A DNA stretch of 64,000 nt from Leclercia adecarboxylata (GCA_901472455.1 LR590464.1:2480001-2544000); one strand, 5' to 3'; positions 47,268 to 57,363 are shown, counted from the first letter of the stretch. A program made the numbers and translations. Notes: generated by a model not told the origin, from the letters alone.

Positions 47268-47839
47268 ATGCAAAAGCGTAACAACTTGAAAGTCGTGCTG
47301 ATTGCATCAGCAGTCGCAGCGATGTTCAGCACTGCCGCGTGCAAGCCCAGAGCACCAGCGCCGCGCAGAGTGATACGTCAGCCCAGACCAGTTCGACCGG
47401 ATCGATGGCGAAGCTCAGCTCCGGCGACGAAAAAGCGTTAAAGGACATGGCCCAGGCCAATATCAATGAAATTGCCGCTGCCAAAATCGCGCTGAACAAG
47501 GCCGAAAGCAGTGATGTCAAAGCCTTTGCGCAAAAGATGGTCGATGATCACGGCGATGCCCTGACCAAAGTCCAGACGGTCGCTAAGCAGAAGGACGTGA
47601 CGCTGCCAACTGAACCAGACGCGCAACACAAGCCATGGCCGACAAGCTGGAAAAAGAGAGCGCGACGCATTTGACAAAATGTATATGGAAAACGCCGGTA
47701 CCAAAGATCACAAGATGGTCCTGTCTAAACTGCAAAGTGACGCCAAAACATCAAAGACCCTGATGTGAAGGCTCTGGCCGACGCGCATACCCCGGTCGTT
47801 GAGCAGCACCTGAAGTCTGCTGAGCAGATGAAGATGTAA
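47268..47839 (+). CDS. DUF4142 exported protein, frameshifted
   Basis: About 190 residues: a signal peptide (MQKRNNLKVVLIASAVAAMFSTAA), then after a frame change near 47340 a long helical domain, KLSSGDEKALKDMAQANINEI, SSDVKAFAQKMVDDHGDALTKVQT, and after further indels near 47630 and 47745 KMVLSKLQSDAKN, DPDVKALADAHTPVVEQHLKSAEQMKM. This is the DUF4142 (ferritin-like four-helix) family of periplasmic proteins with conserved H-x(n)-D/H residues (VDDHGD and PVVEQH). Members are often stress-linked; the function is unknown. Confidence 0.8.
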
Positions 47840-48122
47840 ACAGGTTGTTTGTGGTCGCAAGCCTCTGTGACCGCACCATCGGCAGGCAGCATGGCGCGAA
47901 TAGTGCGAAGGATCGCTTCTGGCATAGTACAGCCAGGCCCAGGGTACGTGCTGTCTTCCTCACTCTCTCCCTGCCAGACCCCCGCCTGTTAGCGGGATGA
48001 ATTCTCAAATACGCCTCCTGAAAGCGCGATATCCGTCACGTTATGCCAGGCTTTATGTGCACGACACAACGTGATGTTAACGCGGCCTGCTGCGCCAGAC
48101 TAAAGGGAGGACTCATTTGAAA
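47840..48122. other. Intergenic region before the GH15 gene
   Basis: 283 bases with no convincing gene. A CTTCTGGCA-containing stretch near 47920 recalls the palindrome cores at 21979 and 37823 but lacks the arms. Confidence 0.3.
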
Positions 48123-49974
48123 ATGCTAAATACACGATGCCTTTACGCGAGAAGGGTTCATTGGTCTGGGAGATTATGCGGCGATCGGTGAGGGCCGTTC
48201 CGTTGCACTCATTGCCCCGGATGGTTCCATCGACTGGTGGAGCGCGCCCAATCTCGACTCCCCGCCCCTATTTGATCGGCTGCTAGATCCGAAGATCGGT
48301 GGTTTTTTCAGCCTGACACCCGCCGTCGACTATACCGTCTCGCGCGCCTACCGCGAGGACAGCAACATTCTGGAAACCCGCTTTGAGACAGATGACGGCA
48401 CGGTGCTGTTAACCGAATCGATTAACAGCACCCTGGCGGGACGCCTGCCCTGGAGTGAACTGGCGCGACGGCTGGAAGGCGTTCGCGGCACCGTGCCTTT
48501 CCGGCTCCATTTGCGGTTCGGCACCATGATTGAAACCCGCTCGCCCTGGCGGTCAGACACCTTCAAGGGCAGCGTTTATCATATCGGCGATCTGATGGCG
48601 ATGCTGCACACCAGCGAAAACGTTGTTATCACCCGTGCCGATGATGAAGAGATCGAAGCGGAGATCACCCTGAAGAAGGGCAGCCGGGAAGTGGTGGCGC
48701 TGCTCGTGACCCAGAGCGAACCTCTGGGCCGTACCGGACATTGAAACCATTGATAACCGCATTGAAACCAGCCACACCGCCTGGCAAGGCTGGGTGAAGG
48801 GGCTCAAATATGATGGCCTCTATAAAGATCACGTGATCCGCTCCGCGCTGGCGCTGAAGTTCCTCTGGTATTCGCCAACCGGCGCGCTGGCGGCGGCGGC
48901 CACCACCTCTCTCCCGGAAGGGATCGGCGGCCACCACCTCTCTCCCGGAAGGGATCGGCGGCAAGAAAAACTACGACTATCGCTTTGCCTGAGTGAGAGA
49001 TGCCTGCCTGATTATCAAAGCCTTTACCTTTTTGGGCACCCTCGAAGAGTGTAAAGCGGCGTTTTCCTGGCTGTCGAAAACCATTATTAAACATGGCCCG
49101 GATATGCAGGCCTGCTACACCCTCGAAGGCGAACTGGTCCCGGAGGAGCAGTATGCGGAACTCCAGGGCTACCGGGATTCACAGCCGGTACGCATCGGCA
49201 ATAACGCCCGTAACCAGCGCCAGTTGAGCATGTATGCCGATATGCTTGGCGTGGCAAAACTCTTTGTCGAAGCGGGTCATATTCTGGATACGGGCACTTC
49301 GCGCTTCCTTGGGCACCTTGCCAATCAGTGTGCAGACCGTTGGCGCATGAAAGACTCGGGGATCTGGGAATTGCCGGAAGAACAACATTACACGCATTCC
49401 AAAATGTCCTGCTGGCTGGCACTGGACTGCGCGGTAGTGTTGGCGGACGCCAGTCATATCGAACCGACCTGGAAGGCGCGTTGGGCGCGCGAGCGGGACC
49501 GGATCCGCGACTGGGTTGAAAAGAGCACTGCTGGTCGGAAACCCATCAGTCCTACTGTTTTTATGAGGGAGATGGTGGTCAGCTGGACGCCTCGCTGGCC
49601 CTGGTTTCTCGTTACGGTATGAAAGTGGATCCGAAACGCATGAAGCTGACCTATCAGGCTATCCACCGCGAGCTGGGCCATAACAGCGCGATGGTCTACC
49701 GATACAGCGGCGTTGAGCAGGAGGAGAGCACCTTCATCGCCTGTTCATTCTGGCTGGCAGAAGCCTGGGCCTCGATGGGCGAGCCGGAGAGGGCCGCAGA
49801 GAGCATGGATGAAATTCTGAAGACCCTGTGCCACCGCGGCAATGTTGAAACCTTCAATGAAATGTTTGATACCCGAACCGGCGAGTGGGTCGGCAACATG
49901 CCCCAGGGCCTGAGCCATCTCGCGCTGATTTGTGCGGCGCAGGCCATCAGCGAGCATCAACGGAAAGGAAAATA
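48123..49974 (+). pseudogene. Glycoside hydrolase family 15 (glucoamylase/trehalase type), broken
   Basis: Corrected length about 600 residues. An N-terminal beta-sandwich half is readable (GDYAAIGEGRSVALIAPDGSIDW, FETDDGTVLLTESIN) followed by an (alpha/alpha)6 barrel: DACLIIKAFTFLG, DSGIWELPEEQHYTHSKMSCW, in which the Glu of GIWE is the likely general acid, and FNEMFDTRTGEWVGNMPQGLSHLALICAA. GH15 enzymes cleave alpha-glucans or trehalose. Breaks: homopolymer indels near 48150, 48730 and 49540, a 31-bp tandem duplication at 48900-48961, and a TGA at 48990-48992 replacing the conserved Trp of the W-x-R-D-A motif. The last two are not typical run-length errors. The start could also be the TTG at 48117, which is nearer to GGGAGG. 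Confidence 0.8.
48900..48961 (+). repeat. Exact 31-bp tandem duplication inside the GH15 gene
   Basis: The unit at 48900-48930 is repeated exactly at 48931-48961. It is out of phase with codons, so it shifts the frame by one. Removing one copy restores the reading through AAATTSLPEGIGGKKNYDYRF. Confidence 0.95.
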
Positions 49975-49990
49975 ACGTCACCGGTTCGAC

Positions 49991-50818
49991 TCAGGCGCGG
50001 CCCGCCCGGATAACCATCGTTATGCCGAGCAGCACGGCACACATCGACAGCAGCATGCGCAGGCTGAGTGTTTCGCCAAGCAGCACCACGCCTCCCAGGG
50101 TGGCAAGGCAAGGCACACTCAGTTGCACCGTGCTTGCTGTCATGGCTTTCATCCTCGGCAGCAAGGTGTACCACAGGGCATAAGCCGCGCCTGAGGCCAC
50201 CGCCCCCGACAGGCTGGCTAATAACATCCCCTGTGCACTGGTAAATCTTTCCGCAGCGGGCAAAAACGAGAGGATCAGGGTGAAGGGAACGGCCAGAATA
50301 AAATTACCCGTCGTCGCGGGTATAGCCTCCGGCATGCTTTTCCCTTTCACCGAGTAGTAGGCCCAGGCCAGCCCGGAGCCAATCATCATCAACGCGCTGG
50401 TCGGTTCCGGGGCATGCGCGCCCGGTAGCAGTAGCAGCACCGTTCCTGCCACCGCCAGCAGCAGTCCCGCCCCCTTCAGCACACCGATTTTTTCTCCCTG
50501 TCGCCAGCCATAGATGACCATGGCCGTCTGAACCGTTCCGAACAGTAACAGCGCCCCCGTTCCGGTATCGATCTGCAGATAGGACCAGGACATCGCCAGC
50601 ACATAGAGCGCCAGCGCCAGGCCGCTCCGCCAGTCATAGTGTATTTTTGAGGCAGGCTTTTTTCTGAGGCTCATCAGCATAACCAGGAACAGCGCGCCGC
50701 TGATGATCCGTACATCGCTGAAGGTCGCCGGATCGATATGTTTGCCGGTCAGCGCCACTCTGCACAGGACAGAGTTGGCGGCGAACGCCAGCATGGTGAG
50801 TATTATTTTTCCTGTCAT
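49991..50818 (-). CDS. DMT-family (EamA) transporter
   Basis: Intact protein of about 275 residues with roughly ten membrane segments in two EamA halves: MTGKIILTMLAFAANSVLCRVAL, FSDVRIISGALFLVMLMSL, GAGLLLAVAGTVLLLLPG and the end SMCAVLLGITMVIRAGRA. It probably exports a small metabolite; the substrate is unknown. MTGKII at 50818 is preferred as the start. It ends convergent to the GH15 gene and is divergent from yedK. A second EamA gene is at 56473. Confidence 0.85.
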   Translation of the reverse strand: MTGKIILTMLAFAANSVLCRVALTGKHIDPATFSDVRIISGALFLVMLMSLRKKPASKIHYDWRSGLALALYVLAMSWSYLQIDTGTGALLLFGTVQTAMVIYGWRQGEKIGVLKGAGLLLAVAGTVLLLLPGAHAPEPTSALMMIGSGLAWAYYSVKGKSMPEAIPATTGNFILAVPFTLILSFLPAAERFTSAQGMLLASLSGAVASGAAYALWYTLLPRMKAMTASTVQLSVPCLATLGGVVLLGETLSLRMLLSMCAVLLGITMVIRAGRA

Positions 50819-50912
50819 ACCTGCCCTCACGAATCAAGCCCGGCCGAAGGCACGCCCTTCTCCTTCCGCTATGCCTCGTATCCTATACTTAAGTAAACCC
50901 CTGGAGGTAACT

Positions 50913-51590
50913 ATGTGTGGACGTTTTGCCCAGGCCCAGACCCGGCAAGAGTACCTTGCCTTTCTCGCCGATGAAGCGGATTGCGATATTCCCTACGACC
51001 CGGAACCGATCGGGCGCTATAACGTCGCGCCCGGCACCAAAGTGTTATTGCTCAGCGAGCGCGACGATCTGTTGCATCTCGACCCGGTATTCTGGGGCTA
51101 CGCCCCTGGCTGGTGGGGTAAGTCGCCGCTGATCAATGCCCGTCAGGAGACCGCCGCCACCAGCCGGATGTTCAAACCGCTGTGGCATCATGGCCGGGCG
51201 ATTGTCTTTGCCGACGGCTGGTTCGAGTGGAAAAAGGAAGGGGATAAAAAGCAGCCTTACTTTATCTATCGCGCAGACGGACAACCCATTTTTATGGCCG
51301 CCATCGGCAGCACGCCCTTTGAACGTGGCGATGAGGCTGAGGGGTTCCTGATTGTGACCGCTGCGGCGGATAAAGGTCTGGTGGATATCCACGATCGGCG
51401 CCCGCTGGTGTTAACGCCACAGGCGGCACGGGAATGGCTGCGCGAGACGGTAAGTGGACAAGAAGCAGAAGCGATCGCCCAGACGGGTGCCGTACCCGCA
51501 GACCAGTTTCACTGGCATGCCGTTACCCGGGCGGTGGGCAATGTGAAAAATCAACGTGCAGAACTTATCAATAAAGTCAGCGAGGCGTAA
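50913..51590 (+). CDS. yedK: SOS response-associated peptidase YedK (HMCES/SRAP family)
   Basis: Intact 225-residue SRAP-domain protein. It forms a protective crosslink to abasic sites in single-stranded DNA through the N-terminal Cys2 (MCGRF). The catalytic helpers are visible: Asn in LINARQET, Glu in GWFEWKKEG and His in VDIHDRRPLVL. The ATG at 50913 has GGAGG 7 bases upstream. It lies in the same neighbourhood as umuC and umuD, another SOS-linked locus, although no LexA box is seen immediately before it. Confidence 0.93.
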   Translation: MCGRFAQAQTRQEYLAFLADEADCDIPYDPEPIGRYNVAPGTKVLLLSERDDLLHLDPVFWGYAPGWWGKSPLINARQETAATSRMFKPLWHHGRAIVFADGWFEWKKEGDKKQPYFIYRADGQPIFMAAIGSTPFERGDEAEGFLIVTAAADKGLVDIHDRRPLVLTPQAAREWLRETVSGQEAEAIAQTGAVPADQFHWHAVTRAVGNVKNQRAELINKVSEA

Positions 51591-52023
51591 AAATAAGGGC
51601 GATGGTACTGACCGCTATTATTTTCTGGCATTTGCTAATACCCAATAAATATAAAAGCGGAAGTAAGCGAAGCGGCAAAATAAACAAGGAGGCCAAAAGC
51701 AGGCCCCCCTTTACACTTATACAACCTGTTTTGGCCAGCGTCTCCTTTTTGGGAGTGGCACGCATGAGTAGGTAGTGAGTCGGGTTCCGCAGACGGAACA
51801 AACAGCACCATGAGGGTGGGTTTGCGTTGGGCTGAACGTGGTAAAACGAAATCGCTTACTTGTGCAAACCGGGCACTCAAATTTTAGGTTGGGAATAGCC
51901 CCTCCGGGCAGGTGAGTAGAAACACCACCATACAGGAATATGTCATCAAACGGGGATATATCGTTTTAAAAAACGTCCTTTTCACCGCTATTTTCATCCC
52001 CAGGCTATTTCCGGGATATAGAT

Positions 52024-53289
52024 TTATCTCACCCGCAGTAAATCAGAAAAGCGCGTTGTATAGCGCGGCGATAGCATCTCTCTTTTCATTTGCCATTGCT
52101 GTGCGATGCCCTGCCCCGCAAACCAGAGCGTTCCGCGCCCTTTTTTATTAAGGTCGTCGATGACGGCCATTAATTCTGCGCTGTTGCGCCGGGGAGGGTT
52201 TTCATCAAACAAATTGAGCTGCGCGACGCCGGAGCTAAAAAAATCCCCCAGCATGACCCCGGCTTTTTGATAACGTAGCCCTTCTCTCCAGATGGCGTCC
52301 AGACAGCGTGTCGCCGCGTTAATAATATCCCGGCTGTCTTCGGTGGGCGTCAGCAACTTAACGGAAGCGCTATTGCCATAGTAAGGCTCATTCAGCGCAA
52401 ACGCGAGGTCTTCACGAAGACGGAGATAAATCGGCAGTACTGGTGCTCGGCGCGCATTTTCTCCGCCGCGCGGGCGGCATAGCTGCAGGATGGCCTGGCG
52501 CATCGCCTCGTAGTCACTGACCCGCTCACCGAACGAGCGGGAGCAAATTATCTCCTGCTTGTGCGCGGGAAAACTCTTCAAACCCGAGGCAGGATTCGCC
52601 GCGCAGCTCCCGGACGGTGCGCTCCAGCACCACGCTGAAATGTTTGCGGATAACGGCAATGTGGGTATCTGCCAGATCCAGCGCGGTGTTGATTCCCATG
52701 GCATTGAGCTTTTTACTTATCCGCCGCCCAACGCCCCACACCTCTTCCACGGGCAGTGCTGCCATCAGTTTACGCTGCCGCTCGACGCTGGATAAATCGA
52801 GCACGCCGCCGGTCTGCCGCTGCCATTTTTTTGCCGCGAAATTCGCTAATTTGGCGAGGGTTTTGGTGGGGGCAATGCCCACCCCGACGGTCAGATGCGT
52901 ACGTTGCAGCAGCGTCTGGCGGATTTCACGGCCAAAAGCTTCAAGGTTAAGACAATTGCTGACCCCGGTGAGATCGCAAAAGGCCTCATCAATGGAGTAG
53001 ATCTCGACCCGCGGGGTTAGCTCCTCCAGGGTGGTCATTACCCGGTGGCTCATATTCGGCGTAGAGTTCGTAGTTACTGCTGAAGGTCACAATACCGTGG
53101 CGGCGAAAAATATCTTTCTGCTTGAAATAAGGTGCCCCCATTGGTCACCAGCCCTTTCGCTTCGGCGCTGCGGGCAATGACGCAGCCATCGTTATTCGAC
53201 AGCACCACTACCGGGCGCCCCTTCAGGTCCGGGCGAAACACAGTTTCGCAGGAAGCATAAAAACTATTCACGTCTACAAGCGCAAACAT
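52024..53289 (-). CDS. umuC: DNA polymerase V catalytic subunit UmuC, frameshifted
   Basis: Y-family translesion polymerase of 421 residues after correction. It begins [21 protein letters not shown], whose D of DVN is a catalytic metal ligand; the second acidic pair is in [10 protein letters not shown], then [19 protein letters not shown] and [14 protein letters not shown] (HhH-like thumb), and the C-terminal little-finger domain ending [11 protein letters not shown]. Indels lie near 53140, 53060 and 52565. It has its own LexA box 70 bp upstream. No umuD lies directly before it; umuD is 1.6 kb further upstream, beyond two unrelated genes. Confidence 0.92.
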
Positions 53290-53291
53290 GG

Positions 53292-53342
53292 TTATTTACG
53301 CCCTTTAGCAGGCGCGGTGAAGCGCATGGGGATGAACGGCAT
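53292..53342 (-). CDS. Short leader ORF between LexA box and umuC
   Basis: Sixteen codons, [16 protein letters not shown], ending 2 bases before the umuC ATG. The position is that of umuD in a normal umuDC operon, so it may be a remnant or a coupled leader peptide. It has no weak or strong family resemblance beyond the opening M-x-F-I. Confidence 0.35.
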   Translation of the reverse strand: MPFIPMRFTAPAKGRK

Positions 53343-53358
53343 AGTATCAAATCCATTT

Positions 53359-53378
53359 AACTGTATATATATACAGTA
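53359..53378 (-). promoter_or_regulatory. LexA box upstream of umuC
   Basis: A CTGT-N8-ACAG dyad with an ATATATAT centre (53361-53376), matching the LexA consensus. It lies 70-90 bp upstream of umuC. Confidence 0.9.
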
Positions 53379-53542
53379 TCAATGAATTCAGAGAGAAATC
53401 AAGGGGCCGCCGGGAACATGCGCCGGGCGGCCACCTGACCGCAACATTGCGCCAAAGGCGAGCGCCCGACAGTTTGCCGTCACTGACCGTCTTTAACCGC
53501 GTAGCCGCCAGGGTTGATTTTGAAAGCCATCACCCCAGGGCT

Positions 53543-54019
53543 TTACCCTACATGCACCTCGACACGCCTGCCTAATCGCCGGGCTAACCCTTTTGCGCCG
53601 TCGCGCATCACCCTGTGGTGGTTCCAGCGAAAAACGGGGCCTGCCAGCGGCGCAAGGAGGTTCATCCAGCGGGTATTGGTGCGGATATCCCAGTCATACC
53701 GGACGAGCGTCTCCCGACCATGAGCAGACAAAGACCACACGCCCCGCCCTTCCACCTCGCCGCTGGCTTCCCCTTCCAGCAGGCATAAAGGTTGAATCGT
53801 TAATACATGAATATCAAAGGTGATGTGATACGGGAGTGCGCCCTTCCAGGTATAACGATGCAGAGCGCCAATTCCCCGCCCATCCCCTTTTCTTAGCTCG
53901 ACAATCTGCACCAGGCTTCCCCACCATTCGGGCCACAAATCAGGGTGAGAGAGGATCTCCCAGACTTCCTGGACAGACGCTTCAACCCGCCAGACGGTGG
54001 AAAATTGATAGTCAGCCAT
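53543..54019 (-). CDS. SRPBCC (START-like) family protein
   Basis: Intact 158-residue helix-grip protein. The N-terminal VWRVEASVQEVWEILSHPDLWPEWW is the common SRPBCC/polyketide-cyclase-like opening, and the C-terminus RWMNLLAPLAGPVFRWNHHRVMRDGAKGLARRLG is the long helix. It likely binds a hydrophobic ligand; the function is unknown. It is between umuC and the DUF1571-like gene, 14 bp after the latter, all on the minus strand. Confidence 0.82.
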   Translation of the reverse strand: MADYQFSTVWRVEASVQEVWEILSHPDLWPEWWGSLVQIVELRKGDGRGIGALHRYTWKGALPYHITFDIHVLTIQPLCLLEGEASGEVEGRGVWSLSAHGRETLVRYDWDIRTNTRWMNLLAPLAGPVFRWNHHRVMRDGAKGLARRLGRRVEVHVG

Positions 54020-54033
54020 AGCGCTCGTCTCCG

Positions 54034-54772
54034 TCAGGGTGCGAAAAAATCAGGCGGGAAACGCACGTTGACAGACATGGCCTCCATCATCACGGTTTCC
54101 AGTAATTTGCCATCCAGCCCGTAGCTAACCACTTTAGTGGGCAAGCCGGATTGCTTATCGAACCAAACCTCATAGCGATGCACCGCATCGACGGTCTTGC
54201 CTTCTGCGCCAACCACCGACAGATGCACCGCCGGTTTCCCGGCGATCATCTCTTCACCCGGAAGCCGGGTTGCGCCCCCCCTGTTGCAGACGACGGATGT
54301 TACTCAGCAACACGCCAATGTCGGATTGATCTACCCGGTGACCATTTTCATCCGTTATCAGTGAATCCGTGGGCAACAGTTTCAGCACCGGAAATGTCCC
54401 CGCGCCGAAGGGCCACAGCGTTACTTTGCCATTCGAAGGGTTATAGATGAGCACTGCCCCGGCATGGGGCGTGGAAAAATCCATCCGTACATAACCCGGT
54501 TTACGGTAGCTATAGCGAATGACTTTGGTTTCATCCTGCGAAGAGACGGAACGCACCATCACCTGGTAAGACGCGATCCGGGCAAAACGTTGCAGGGCGT
54601 TCGCAAGGGGATCGGAGGAGGTGGAACTTTGCAAAAAAGCGGCGGCCACAGCGATCTTGTCCGCGGCATGCGCAGGTTCGTGAAAGCTAAAGAGCAGTAA
54701 TGTTGCCAGCATTACCGCCACAGAGAGGAAGCCGCTGATGATGGTCTCCTGCAATAACATGACCGGGAACAT
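54034..54772 (-). CDS. LolA-like/DUF1571 exported protein, frameshifted
   Basis: About 245 residues with a signal peptide (residues about 8-37, ending EPAHA). The body has SYQVMVRSVSSQDETKVIRYSYRKPGYVRMDFSTPHAGAVLIYNP, characteristic of the DUF1571/LolA-type outer-membrane-lipid-carrier fold, and after one extra G in a G7 run at about 54278 continues GATRLPGEEMIAGKPAVHLSV and VWFDKQSGLPTKVVSYGLDG. The role is probably periplasmic lipid or lipoprotein related, by fold only. It is translated toward the SRPBCC gene. Confidence 0.8.
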
Positions 54773-54905
54773 GATCAGTATGTCGGATAACCGTTAAACC
54801 TGCTGGATTGGCCATTGCAATGGCTTGCCTGCCCTTACCCGGGCATTAGTGGATGAGGGCTCCAGTATTAGCCATCTGCGGTCAGCGAGCGCCGGTGTAT
54901 GCCGG

Positions 54906-55324
54906 TTAATCCGCCGATTTGACGATATAGGTCACCACGCCAAAGATATCGAGTGAATCTTCGCTGTTCACGAGGATGGGCGAATAGGCGCTGTTCATCG
55001 GATTAAGCTGCACCCGGGTCTGAGCTGAAGGCGCTTTACCGTAAATTCGCCCTCCACCGCCGCAATCACAATATCTCCGTGTTGCGCCGTTCTGGCGCTG
55101 TCAACGATCAGCAGATCGCCGTCGCCAATCCCGGCATCAATCATCGAATCCCCGGCCGCTTTCACGAAATACGTTGAGCTGGGGTGCTGGATCAGCAATT
55201 TGTTCAGGTCGATACGTTGTTCCACGTAGTCCTGGGCCGGGCTGGGGAAGCCGCACTGCACGACCTCGCCAAAAAGGGGTAGCGCGATCACCTCACGCAG
55301 CGCTGCAAGTTGGTAAAACACCAT
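54906..55324 (-). CDS. umuD: UmuD, DNA polymerase V accessory protein, frameshifted
   Basis: SOS mutagenesis subunit cleaved to UmuD' by RecA-stimulated self-cleavage. It has 138-139 residues after correction. The cleavage site Cys24-Gly25 (VQCGFPSP), the catalytic Ser60 (GDSMIDAG) and the Lys in EFTVKRLQL are present. One base is missing near 55010; corrected it reads [19 protein letters not shown] and ends [10 protein letters not shown] at 54906. The start MVFYQL at 55324 gives the family length; the longer open frame would overlap the LexA box. The operator lies 16-36 bp upstream. It is not adjacent to umuC. Confidence 0.92.
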
Positions 55325-55339
55325 GATTCGTTCCTCGAA

Positions 55340-55359
55340 TACTGTTTTTATATACAGTA
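55340..55359 (-). promoter_or_regulatory. LexA box upstream of umuD
   Basis: A CTGT-N8-ACAG dyad at 55342-55357, with TTTTATAT in the centre on the plus strand, matches the LexA consensus and overlaps the umuD promoter. Confidence 0.9.
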
Positions 55360-55470
55360 GTATTAGCGAGGAGCGCAGGCAAGTCACGGGGCGACGGCGA
55401 CTGTTTATTGCGTAACCGCTTCGCTTATAAGTGATTAATGTGTTTAAGATTATTTATTTTGTAAATATTT

Positions 55471-55496
55471 CAGGGCGTTGCGTGAACAACGCCCTG
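55471..55496. terminator. Perfect 10-bp hairpin between umuD and the DapA-family gene
   Basis: CAGGGCGTTG pairs with CAACGCCCTG around a 6-base CGTGAA loop. It lies about 55 bases past the stop of the DapA-family gene. There is no T run on either strand, so its role as a terminator is doubtful. Confidence 0.4.
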
Positions 55497-55551
55497 ACCC
55501 TCAAGGGAGAGGCTGGTATGAGGAGGAACTGAACAGCCCGTCCAGACGTGA

Positions 55552-56453
55552 TTAACCCTCAGCCCGTAAAGGCAGTTGCCCCAGCGTCGCCTGCAGAGCA
55601 TCGCGCTCGTCCCCTGCCAGCGTTTGTAACGGGAAAGGCAGGCCAAGGCGCGACGACCCTTCCCGTCAGCTCCGCCACCGTCGCGATGGTTCGCAGGCTG
55701 CCGTGACGACGGAAGAAGACCCATAGCGGCTCCAGCGCGCTGTTGAGCTGCCGGGTTTCGTCAACGTCTCCCCGCAGGGCCGCCTGTGTAAGGCGCAGGG
55801 CGTCGTACGGGAACAGCCCACCGAGCACGGAGTACCAAACGTCACACCCCGCCAGCAACCCCATCGCAGACTGCGCATCCCCACTGATGCCAATCGTAAC
55901 GCCCTTCGCAACCTGGCTTTTCAGCTTCGCCACACGGGCTGACGCCCCAGCCAGATCGGCCGGCAGATCGCCAAGTTTGATAGAACCCATGTTGCGCAGA
56001 AACGACAACGCCACCAGCAGTTCATCGGTGAATTCAAATCCGCTGGTCGCCGGGTTATCGTAGATACAGAGCGGGACAGAGATTTCTCCTGCGACGCGCT
56101 CGTACAGGCGAAAAACTTCATCCGCCGTCAGTTTTTGATAGGAAAGCGGCGCCAGCAGAAGCCCCTTCACCCCGGCGCTCTGCGCATCTTCAGCCAGCCG
56201 CAGGATCATCTCAGCGTTGACGCTGCCGATACTGGTCATCACCGGCACACCCGCGGCGGCACTCACCGCCAGCTTTGTGACGGCAAAACGCTGCTCCCGG
56301 GTGAGATAGGCATAGCTCCCCGTGGAACCCAGCGCCCCGACAGAATTCACGCCTGCCGCCACCAGCGTCTCAATCAATGCACCAAAGGCTTTCTCATCAG
56401 GTTCACCCTGCACCCAGGGGCGTCAGGGGAAATGCACTCAGACCGTTAAACAT
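55552..56453 (-). CDS. Dihydrodipicolinate synthase (DapA) family lyase, frameshifted
   Basis: TIM-barrel aldolase/lyase of about 299 residues. It has the pyruvate-binding GALGSTGSYAYLTREQR, IYDNPATSGF with the catalytic Tyr region, and the Schiff-base Lys in NMGSIKLGDLPAD. An indel near 56413 breaks the start (MFNGLSAFPLTP then VQGEPDEKAFGALIE) and another near 55660 the end. It is distinct from housekeeping DapA, so a catabolic aldolase or N-acetylneuraminate-lyase-like enzyme is more likely. It is followed downstream by no gene on the same strand and preceded by the EamA exporter, with a divergent MocR regulator: the set looks like one metabolic unit. Confidence 0.87.
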
Positions 56454-56472
56454 TTTGGTTCCCTTTTAACAT

Positions 56473-57363
56473 TCAGCGGGCATATTTCCGCGAAGCAATA
56501 ACACACAGAATGACACCCAAAGTGATAAACATCATAAGTGGACTGACCCGCTCATGCAGCAGCGTGGCGGACAGTCCCAGCCCCAGAAACGGCTGCAGCA
56601 GTTGCAACTGCCCGACGGCGGCGATCCCGCCCCGCGCCAGCCCTTTGTACCAGAAGATAAACCCGATCAGCATGCTGAAGATCGACACATAGCCGAGCGC
56701 GGCCCAGGCCGGAAAACCAATGCCCCTGAAGGATACAGGCATCATCAGCACGGAGGCCACCACCATAAAAGGCAGCGCAAGGATCAGCGCCCAACTGATC
56801 ACCTGCCAGCCGCCTGACTCGCGGGTAAGCGCGGCCCCTTCGGCATAGCCCAGGCCGCAGACGATCACCGCCGCGAGCATCAGCAGATCGCCCGTCAGGG
56901 AAAGAGAGGCATCTTGCGAAAAAGCAAACCCCGCCACCAGCAGGCTGCCCAGGATCGAGAAAAACCAGAAGGCCCGGGCAGGACGTTCCTTGCCGCGCAG
57001 CACCGCGAAAATGGCGGTCATCAGCGGCAGTAAGCCGAGAAACACAATGGAGTGGGCGGCGGTGACATGCTGCAATGCCAGGGCGGTGAAGAGCGGAAAG
57101 CCGATCACCACGCCCAGCGAGACTATCATCAGCGGCACGATCCGGGCCGCTGGCGGGCGTTTTTCCCGTAACCCGAGGATCAGGATGAGCGCCAGCACCC
57201 CGGCCAGGGAAGCCCGGGCAAAGGTCAGGAAAAAGGGATCAAAATCCTGCACCGCAAGGCGCGTAGCGGGCAAAGAACCGCTGAAAATCACGACCCCCAG
57301 CAGGCCATTGAGCCAGCCTGAAAGCGAGGTTTTATCTGTCACAACACCCATTACCGTTCCCAT
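56473..57363 (-). CDS. EamA/DMT-family transporter
   Basis: Intact 296-residue exporter with ten membrane segments in two EamA repeats (GLLGVVIFSGSLPATRLAV, GVVIGFPLFTALALQHVTAAHSIVFLGLLPL, and SIFSMLIGFIFWYKGLARGG as in YdcZ/RhaT-like members). The substrate is probably the small molecule handled by the DapA-family enzyme 19 bp downstream. It is divergent from the MocR gene with only about 60 bp between the two starts, so that regulator almost certainly controls this pair. Confidence 0.87.
   Translation of the reverse strand: MGTVMGVVTDKTSLSGWLNGLLGVVIFSGSLPATRLAVQDFDPFFLTFARASLAGVLALILILGLREKRPPAARIVPLMIVSLGVVIGFPLFTALALQHVTAAHSIVFLGLLPLMTAIFAVLRGKERPARAFWFFSILGSLLVAGFAFSQDASLSLTGDLLMLAAVIVCGLGYAEGAALTRESGGWQVISWALILALPFMVVASVLMMPVSFRGIGFPAWAALGYVSIFSMLIGFIFWYKGLARGGIAAVGQLQLLQPFLGLGLSATLLHERVSPLMMFITLGVILCVIASRKYAR

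Noticed and set aside
55471..55496. Perfect 10-bp hairpin considered as an attachment site or intrinsic terminator
   Set aside because: No flanking direct repeats, no integrase gene nearby and no T run; listed only as a doubtful terminator.
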